Assembly (NCBI RefSeq): GCF_033807575.1
Contig: NC_084728.1
Location: forward strand, 9,933,451 to 9,997,450
Direction: 5' to 3'
From: Cydia pomonella
Taxonomy: Eukaryota > Arthropoda > Insecta > Lepidoptera > Tortricidae
DNA length: 64,000 nt
Position 1 is the first letter of the stretch, and each line of letters opens with the position of its first letter. Made by a program: the position numbers and the translations under genes. Below the pieces are notes generated by a model. It ran no database searches and was not told where the DNA came from. It saw only the letters and a list, made by a program, of their open reading frames with translations. Positions 58,901 through 64,000 of this stretch are shown one piece after another.

Positions 58901-59573
58901 AGAGAGAAAAAGAGGTTAGATAACGAAATGTTGATTTTCTTTTTTTGCGGTAGACCCTCAGAATGTGGTAGTGGCGCCCCCTACGCAGAGTTTCGCGTAA
59001 TATTCCCTATTGAGTTCTTGTTCTAGTTCCAAGGTCTAGTTCAATTGGAATAGGAAGGATTAGACTTTGACTCAAAATTTCAACTTGCTAGGTCATCTGG
59101 AAGTGGGTTAGGTTTTTAATGTTAGGTCAGTAAGTCAGTCAGTCAGTTATAAAAATCCCGATTTTGTGATGTTTGTATCTGAATAACTATATAATTTTTT
59201 TTATATTTTTTTTAAAACCAGTTGATCTACTTTCATGAAATTTAGGGGTCTTATACATAAACAAATTTCATGTTTAATAGATTTTGAGTTACGTATGTAT
59301 CTAAATTGACTCCACATCGCTAGTTTTCTTCTTTTGAACTTGGCTTGACACGCTGGCGCGTCTAGAATGATGTCGCCCGACATGTCAAGCGAAGTCTGGA
59401 AACGTCGACACGTGTCGAGGGACATTTGTCGTTTGTCAATAAACCTTTAATAACACGAGAATACTAGTTAAGACATGCCTTCACGATCTATAATCCGCAT
59501 ATTTTTGTTTCAGGTTCTGAAGACTACGTTCTCATATTACATGATGTTGAAGACTTTAGCTGGGGAGCGATAA
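49618..59573 (+). CDS. Odorant receptor (7tm_6 family), complete, 6 exons
   Basis: Exons at 49,618-49,953, 52,978-53,182, 53,522-53,762, 55,783-55,981, 57,531-57,686 and 59,514-59,573. Phases agree and give 398 residues, the usual length for insect odorant receptors. These are ligand-gated cation channel subunits that pair with Orco in antennal neurons. The start is the first in-frame ATG (MPKVTGYNFTN), followed by the conserved N-terminal GSWPYKQFG before the first hydrophobic span (AFLILVGTTVCGLGLIYM). Further hydrophobic spans occur in exons 2, 3 and 4. The C-terminal half has QLIQVSIMFEMLN, SEQLIDAVYAIPWEHMD, VVPVGVNTMFA and SYYMMLKTL, all typical of the family's last helix and loop. No stops or frameshifts are seen. 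The ligand cannot be predicted. A candidate poly(A) signal is at 59,695. Confidence 0.9.
50125..50590 (-). mobile_element. YLDD-type RT element, decayed nuclease part
   Basis: The minus strand reads RIPRHASLNDVIRWALFSA, EPNGL, DGKRPDGMTLVPW, RPLVWDATCVDTLA, then after a frameshift YIFAAFGVETLG. It is the same knuckle-nuclease region as 45.1-46.7 kb, from a diverged subfamily. Confidence 0.75.
50630..50730 (-). mobile_element. Diverged LINE tail (family C-like, minus)
   Basis: GGGTAACAAGCATACGATCC and GCCTGATGGTAACTGGTAAG follow family C order with many changes. Confidence 0.45.
50930..51170 (+). repeat. Dispersed repeat K
   Basis: GATTGAGCTGAAATGGATAT, ATGCAATATTATGATGACAT and CAGCGATAAAAGCTTGTACC; the same family that flanks the exon 10 array. 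Confidence 0.55.
51695..51938 (-). mobile_element. SINE family B (minus)
   Basis: TAGGTCATTATTACACAAAT to ACTCGGCCAAACTGGTCGTC, with the B-box complement GGATTTGAACCCGGGACC intact. Followed by (CATA)n. Confidence 0.75.
51958..52155 (-). mobile_element. LINE family L 3' end (minus)
   Basis: TTTCCCGAAGGGGTAGGCAG to GAGAAAGTCCGCCGAGGTCT is the complement of 9,012-9,195. Confidence 0.8.
52185..52630 (-). mobile_element. Restriction-like endonuclease LINE (copy 2, minus)
   Basis: The minus strand reads DITIPHGENLVKAEKDKSS, KYLDLAHEITAMWHVDS, RLSLGG, then a frame break and the same UTR (CTAGGTTAAGTTTTTTACAA ... TATATCCATATTGTAAA). The UTR is uninterrupted, unlike at 45-46.7 kb. A poly(T) run at 52,626-52,645 joins it to element J. 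Confidence 0.75.
52646..52880 (+). mobile_element. Element J, 3' end
   Basis: TGTAATTCGACATTTAGAGA to TGCTGAATAAATGTTGTAGT equals 18,536-18,745. Confidence 0.65.
52978..53182 (+). CDS. Odorant receptor exon 2
   Basis: Acceptor TATATTTTAG. Encodes VHAQIHIISGMFTIYVMWQM to an extracellular loop with NNYSRGMFGENRPQNST and SPGIYTTEE. The donor is GAGG|GTGGGT, phase 1 out. Confidence 0.85.
53522..53762 (+). CDS. Odorant receptor exon 3
   Basis: Acceptor TTTTTTTCAG. Encodes YWLLFIFNFSLSYVTTIG and MCVFDLLLILIVFQIWGHLR (TM4), then the cytosolic loop ending NILHHNLIVK. The donor is AA|GTAAGT, phase 2 out. Confidence 0.85.
54172..54412 (+). mobile_element. SINE family B
   Basis: GACCAGTCTGGCTTAGTGGC to TTGGTCGATTTGTGTAATAA. 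The B box is altered to GGGTCCGAATCCC. Confidence 0.75.
54417..54660 (+). mobile_element. LINE end with C2H2 finger (relative of 12.8 kb)
   Basis: The frame reads RAEWRNLLHDGIAKHDEVW and DDLKQKRRTAQE, then, one base shifted, FTCDLCGRKCRAAIGLYSHW and KRC. It ends CTTCTTCTTCTTCTT. Same C-terminal finger as the 12.8-13.4 kb LINE. Confidence 0.7.
54955..55170 (-). mobile_element. SINE family B (minus), head truncated
   Basis: GGGACATTATTACACAAATT to GAACCCGGGACCATCAGCTT. Breaks off before the A box. Confidence 0.7.
55450..55770 (-). mobile_element. YLDD-type RT element, 3' end (copy 3, minus)
   Basis: The minus strand reads LGREYHFVPFGVETLGPWG, KFFGEIAKRLVDVTGDRRA, QRISIAIQRGNAASILGT and stops at 55,513, with a UTR ending AATAAATAGATT. 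Its 5' edge lies only ~15 bases before the exon 4 acceptor of the odorant receptor. Confidence 0.8.
55783..55981 (+). CDS. Odorant receptor exon 4
   Basis: Acceptor TTTCTCAACAG. Encodes FVDRCSDAFSEYLFAFYMLM, a hydrophobic span, and QLIQVSIMFEMLNTK. The donor is AAG|GTATAC, phase 0 out. The acceptor sits just downstream of a retroelement insertion. Confidence 0.85.
56140..56330 (+). mobile_element. Family C LINE coding remnant
   Basis: The frame reads TAQRSKVHPHFLDTWQTQNK, FLPRTCKLRNELPSEVFP and YDMGFFKN, parallel to RLWNELPAEVFP at 44.3 kb. Confidence 0.65.
56851..57177 (+). mobile_element. Full-length SINE family A, 13-bp TSD
   Basis: From GCCTAGCGGTAAGAGCGTGC through the B box to GACAACGCGAGGAAGAAGAA. 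TGTCAAGTTGGTG is exact at 56,838-56,850 and 57,178-57,190. The (GAA)n tail is shared with the RTE-like LINEs. Confidence 0.9.
57531..57686 (+). CDS. Odorant receptor exon 5
   Basis: Acceptor TTATCTTCAG. Encodes SEQLIDAVYAIPWEHMDTKN, FFLHRIQTPVSLKAAKVVPV and GVNTMFA. Donor GCG|GTAAAA, phase 0. The YxxPWE-like motif is typical of insect odorant receptors. Confidence 0.85.
58272..58405. mobile_element. Small MITE in a dispersed repeat
   Basis: TACGGTCGAGGAAATTGATT on the left mirrors AATCAATTTCCTCGACCGTA on the right, about 130 bp apart. The flanks match 33,640-33,700 (complement), which lacks it. Confidence 0.7.
59514..59573 (+). CDS. Odorant receptor exon 6 (terminal)
   Basis: Acceptor TTTGTTTCAG. 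Encodes VLKTTFSYYMMLKTLAGER and TAA. Short last exon with the SYY hydrophobic end, as usual in the family. Confidence 0.85.
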   Translation, partial: VLKTTFSYYMMLKTLAGER

Positions 59574-59694
59574 ATCAAGTAGGAGCGAAAACATCCATAC
59601 ATACATACATAAATGGTTTGTCGATACCTACTCACATCACTGGATTATCGACATGTCGACTATTGCCCATCACTTTTCTGTCTGTGTACATATT

Positions 59695-59700
59695 AATAAA
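59695..59700 (+). promoter_or_regulatory. Candidate poly(A) signal AATAAA
   Basis: AATAAA 122 bases after the odorant receptor stop. Suitable position, but AT-rich DNA makes chance matches likely. Confidence 0.4.
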
Positions 59701-59788
59701 CTAGACCCCGCCCCTAAAATTAGTGCGATAAGGACAACTGCAGCTTTGGCGAAAAATCCTCTGTAAAAATCTCAAAAATCGAGGTTTC

Positions 59789-60105
59789 GTACTCGACTGT
59801 TTCCTCCTCCAAAATTTAACCAATCATAATCAAATTTGGAAATATAAATGATTATTAAATTATCTGTGTCGGACTGTTTTGAATTTGTGGCTACTTGATA
59901 GGTACCAGTTTTGAATACCACGCTTCGCTTTGCGGCATAGTCAATTAGGCCGTTTTTTGCCATCTTTGAAAGGCTTTAGCGCTTTCAAAAACAAAAATAT
60001 CAAAAAAATCAAAACAAACCGACACAGATATTAGTAATATTAATTTGTGTTAAAAAAATCATTGCTCTAGCTTCAAAAACCAAGGAGGAAACAGTCGAGT
60101 ACGTT
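59789..60105. mobile_element. Inverted-repeat element
   Basis: CGTACTCGACTGTTTCCTCC on the left mirrors GGAGGAAACAGTCGAGTACG on the right, about 320 bp long. CTGTGTCGG and CCGACACAG mirror inside. Likely a MITE. Confidence 0.65.
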
Positions 60106-60429
60106 TGTATGGAGAAATGTCCACTCCTGACCTGTTGGCTCTTAATATCAGTTTTTTTTTAAATCTCTATGTAACTTAGTAATACATTATCTGTATGTTT
60201 AATTCTAGAGATAGTTCTAAAATTGTATAATGTGTGTAATACAGCTGTAAACTTATACTTAGTGTTTGCCTAAACAAAGAATACAGCTCAGAAATAAATT
60301 ACGAAAATACGGTTAATGAAGCAAAAAAAAATTAAGCAATTTTCCCCTCATCCCGTCTCAAACTGCCTATTTCTAAATCACGTTCAAGAACCAAGTTGTA
60401 ACTTAGCACATTTAATAAATTATAATTGT

Positions 60430-61010
60430 TTTCGATTCAGAGATAAATTCCGTGTTTTTTTTTTATTACTAGATGGGACCTGTGTGGCTACCACCAGTTC
60501 GTCAGTGCCGTCAGGACGTAACTTACTGTATATGCATCTCGCTCGTACTCGCATATAAGTGCGTACTGTAACTGTACCTAATTTTAGATTCGACCAACGC
60601 ATTATATTATTTACCTCTTCTCTAAAAGCTTTTAGTACGATATTTCTTCTGTCCGACACATACTAGAATCTACCCTGACTCCGAGAAATGTAACGGAATC
60701 CACTTGTTGAATTTCAAGTCCAACCTGCAGATAGTCTTTGTTTCTCGAAGTAATTTTAAACAGTAAAGCATTAGACTTGGCACAATTCAGTTTGAGGTTG
60801 TTTGTGCTGAACCAGTTTAGAGCCTGCAGCGTAAAGTTAACTTAGTAATACAGCTGTATCATGTTACCGGCGTTGGTGTCATCAGCGCAGACCACAAGTT
60901 TTACGACCGGAACAGAATTCCCTGTGAATGATACTAGGTCATTGATAAAAGTTATAAAGAAGATAGGACCCAAGATCGATCCTTATGGAACTCCTCTTTC
61001 CAATTTAACT
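60430..61010 (-). mobile_element. LINE reverse transcriptase palm with stops (minus)
   Basis: The minus strand reads GVP, stop, GSILGPIFFITFINDLVSF, LVVCADDTNAG (catalytic ADD), NWFSTNNLKLNCAKSN, then TFLGVRVDS. These are RT domains 4-6 of a jockey/CR1-type LINE, disabled by a CAA-to-TAA type change in GVPQGS. Confidence 0.75.
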
Positions 61011-61057
61011 ATTTTTTATCTGCTACAGTTTCTTAATTTGCTGTATTGAGTCCATAT

Positions 61058-61580
61058 ATCCTCCTCTACCTTCTACCCTGACGAGAAGAACTAAAGTGAG
61101 GATTTTCAATTCCAATGTAAAGGCCGTGTTACTGTACGGGTGCGAAACCTGGTTTGTCCGCAAATACCTAATGACAAAACTCCAAGTGTTTGTGAACAAA
61201 TGCTTAAGGCAAATTCTGCACATCTTTTGGCCTAACTGGATCACAAACGCTCACTTATGGAGAATAACCGGACAAGCACCCGTACATAAGGAGATCCAAA
61301 CGCGCAAATGGCATTGGATTGGGCATATCCTCAGGAAGCCTGACACCCACCTATCCAAGGTGGCCCTGACCTGGAAGATGCCCGGAAAACGGAAACATGG
61401 TCGCCCTAAATCTACTTGGCACCGTTCCGTGGAGCAAGAGTTGGGTGTATTGGGGATAGGATGGGACGAGGTTACCCAAGCTGCCCAGGACCGGAGTCAG
61501 TGGAAGAAAATGGTTCGAGCCCTACACCCCAGCACCCCTGCTGGGATTTAGGGCTCGAACAGGATGAAAAGAAGAAAGAA
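61058..61580 (+). mobile_element. LINE fragment with 10-bp TSD GAGTCCATAT
   Basis: The frame reads NVKAVLLYGCETWFVRKYLM, NKCLRQILHIFWPNW, WHWIGHILRKPD, KHGRPKSTW and DRSQWKKMVRALHP, with a GAAAAGAAGAAAGAA tail. GAGTCCATAT is exact at 61,048-61,057 and 61,581-61,590. Confidence 0.9.
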
Positions 61581-61948
61581 GAGTCCATATAACTTTAACG
61601 AACTATTGCCTGTTTGCATGGTACTATCTAAAAAGGTCTAAGAACTTTTTTTTTTTTGTCTTTTACCTGCCGTGATTTTTCTCACTTAATGCTCTTGATG
61701 TTTGGAAGATCAGCGCTGGAACGTCTTCCAGCGCAACGTAACATGCTGAGATGGAACCGTTTCGTGGCACTTTTGTCTTTTTATGTATTTGTTATATTAT
61801 TATGATATAATTGTTTTTGTTATGTGTGTAAGAATCAAAATGTTTCTCTTTGTGAGGTTATCAATTTTAAATACGAGTCAAATAAAAACAATAAAAACAA
61901 TTGTATACTTATTTTAACTATTTATTTTTTAACAATTTATTGTTTAGG

Positions 61949-62105
61949 TAATAATTGCTGATAAAACTATGAGATTAATAGTAGATACTATAAAGAGGAA
62001 AGTAGACGGAGGATGGAGAAGCGGTTCTCTGTACAATCGTAGTCCCGATTTTCCTCTCAACGAAATATTAAAGCTACCTATATTCCAGTGTGAAATATTA
62101 TCATA
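61949..62105 (+). CDS. Possible orphan terminal exon
   Basis: After TTGTTTAG the frame gives VIIADKTMRLIVDTIKRKV, DGGWRSGSLYNRSPDF, LNEILKLPIFQCEILS and TAA (52 residues). The composition looks coding, but no upstream exon or family was found. Phase 0 would accept odorant receptor exon 5, though the residues do not resemble a receptor C-terminus. Confidence 0.25.
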
Positions 62106-62189
62106 AACATCAAATTTCTATGAATTTTTACTCTCACACTTTTTCTGTTCTGTCAAAGGTGGTGCAGATGCAGAATAAACATAGACTTT

Positions 62190-62535
62190 ATTTTTTTTGT
62201 CTTTCAAAAATAGAAAAGAAAATGGTACCATTCGATTTCTTACATTTTATTGAAAAATAAATTGTATGACAACTATACACATAAACGCAATATTTCAAGG
62301 TCAAAATGGCAATTTCCTTGATCTCCCATACATTTAGGACAGACTTTTATGATGTGACGTCACATCACCTTGTCATTTTGTTAGAGGCGTTTCAATCGTC
62401 GAGTGCGAGCGTCAGACTTTAACTCTCATTTCTGATCTTTGTGTTGCTTATATGCCATGAGTCCTATATAGACATTTGATCCTCAGGAAAATCAAGATCG
62501 TTTGACATTATTTACAAAAAACAGTCAAGTAGCCA
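62190..62535 (+). repeat. Dispersed repeat E, copy 3
   Basis: Forward copy of 7.29-7.69 kb, from TTTTTTGTCTTTCAAAAATA to GACATTATTTACAAAAAAC. Confidence 0.7.
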
Positions 62536-63240
62536 ATTGATCCCCCAATTAAGGTCAACCATAGCATGCATTATTTAGATTCAGAATAAGAGCTTAAAAT
62601 AAATTTGAATAAGTACGAATGATACTAATTAACAAAATACTAATACTAACAATAAAATTTCCACACAAAAGTGACTAAGTTAGCCGAGCTAGCTGAGGTT
62701 GTCAGTAGATAATAATTTGTTTTGAAATGAGGCTTCACTGTCGCGAAACACATCCAATGAATGGACATTATTAGCATGCAGGCACAAAGTAAATAGCGGC
62801 GGCGCGCGCTGGAGCAGAGAGTACAAAGTGCCATTTTCGCCGCACGCACACAGACGTGACATTTATGCACACAGACGTTACATTTACAGGCGTTCTCGGG
62901 CACTCTCGGGCAGAGCTTAGTCGGGCTGTGCGCGCGTTGCTCAACTTGCTCACTTGACGTCCCCGCCGCTACGTAGGTACCTACTGTCATGTATGTCAAA
63001 ATGCAAACATCTCTAAGGAATGTAAACATGATGTATAAACGAATCGATGTATGTATGTCTGTAAACTTATATTACCTACTCCTTTTTAAAATTCGAAATT
63101 AATACAGAAGCAACCCTAGTGCGTCGGGCAAGTTTAGGTATGTATTTTCAAGAACGGCGGGAACGGACCTTCTGTTTATTTTTTATTTTGCGAGCCAGGC
63201 GACCCTGATTCGTTGATTATTATGTGGTCCTGACCTGTCC
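62536..63240. other. No gene recognised
   Basis: A 127-codon minus frame at 62.65-63.03 kb is Cys-rich but has no recognisable domain or splice partner. It is left uncalled. Confidence 0.35.
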
Positions 63241-63246
63241 CATTTT

Positions 63247-63872
63247 TACAAAAAAAACCGGCCAAGGGCATGTCGGGCCACGCTCAGTGTAGGGTTCCGT
63301 AGTTACTCTTCCATCACAATAAGCTAAACTGGAGCTTAAAGTATAGTAAATTGTTAACCAAGGGATGAAACTGTACCTTTCACCCGAGTTAAACAAATAG
63401 GCAAATTTGCATAATCAGTACCTAATTAAAGTAAGTCTTTTTACTATGAAGGGAAAACTTTTTGCGATAACTCAAAAATAGCTAAACTGATCATGTCCGC
63501 TATAGTTTTCATTTAATGTCTTTCTTAAGCTCTACTTCCACGATTTTTTTCATATTTTTTGGAACTATGGTTCAAAAGTTAGAGGGGGGGACACAATTTT
63601 TTTTTCTTTCGGAGCGATTATCTCCGAATATATTCACTTTATCAAAAAATGTTTCTTGAAAACCCCTATTAGTTTTGAAAGACCTTTCCAACGATACCCC
63701 ACACTCTAGGTTTGAAGCGACAAAAAAATTCACCCCCACTTTACGTGTAGGGGAGGTACCCTAAAAAAATTTTTTTTTAGATTTTATTGTACTACTTTGT
63801 CGGCTTTATTGATTTATATATCCATGCCAAATTTCAGCTTTATAGCACTAACGACCACGGAGCAAAGCCTCG

Positions 63873-63903
<31 letters not shown>

Positions 63904-63957
63904 GGACGGACGGACATGGCGAAACTATAAGGGTTCCTAGTTGACTACGGAACCCTA
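63247..63957 (+). repeat. Large dispersed repeat with (GACA/GACG)n end
   Basis: AAAACCGGCCAAGGGCATGT and GTAGGGTTCCGTAGTTACTC at the start; (GACA)n(GACG)n, then TGACTACGGAACCCTAAAAA at the end. CCGTAGTTAC and its complement-like ACTACGG lie near opposite ends. A 5' fragment is at 27.15-27.27 kb and an end-like piece at 5.43 kb. Class unknown. Confidence 0.65.
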
Positions 63958-64000
63958 AAAAGTGATTTTAAAGTGAATGTAAATCCATAACCCAAAAATT

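Overview
This is eukaryotic, AT-rich, intron-rich nuclear DNA. It is almost certainly from an insect, most likely a moth or butterfly (Lepidoptera). The evidence is an insect-type odorant receptor (7tm_6), Tudor/piRNA-type germline protein exons, short exons with GT-AG introns, and a dense load of LINE tails, tRNA-derived SINEs and small inverted-repeat DNA elements of the kinds common in Lepidoptera. The order is inferred; no species is claimed.

Layout. (1) 1-23,347 (+): twelve exons, open at the 5' side, of a Tudor-domain protein. They encode an extended Tudor domain, an acidic linker, a CCCH zinc finger and a second extended Tudor domain; the stop is at 23,345-23,347. All splice phases agree and give 609 residues in the window. 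Three exons (8, 10 and the 3' part of 11) have been copied into tandem arrays in the introns behind them. The exon-10 array has 15 copies of a 133-bp exon-plus-43-nt-intron unit, and a 5-copy relative lies about 24 kb downstream at 43.2-44.0 kb. Exon 11 carries a GC-rich coding minisatellite. (2) 23.4-27.3 kb: repeats, and on the minus strand a long exon (415 codons) for a cysteine-containing repeat protein that looks like a beta-propeller; its 5' edge abuts a transposon fragment. (3) 27.3-30.9 kb: a long (TA)n tract, LINE tails and a hAT-like element with a nested SINE. (4) 30,897-32,030 (+): a two-exon THAP zinc-finger gene or decaying copy, with a nonsense codon formed at its splice junction. 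(5) 32-49.5 kb: no confident host gene. It is a bed of LINE 3' ends, MITEs and a 1.3-kb palindrome, plus an unusual reverse transcriptase/nuclease element (YLDD box) nested in the 3' UTR of another endonuclease-type LINE. (6) 49,618-59,573 (+): a complete six-exon odorant receptor of 398 residues, with introns full of retroelements. (7) 59.6-64 kb: LINE fragments, one possible orphan terminal exon and a large repeat at the right edge.

The host genes show no shared pathway. The main story is the Tudor gene, whose exons are being repeatedly amplified in place, and the nested transposon stratigraphy, in which several insertions are dated relative to each other by exact target-site duplications.
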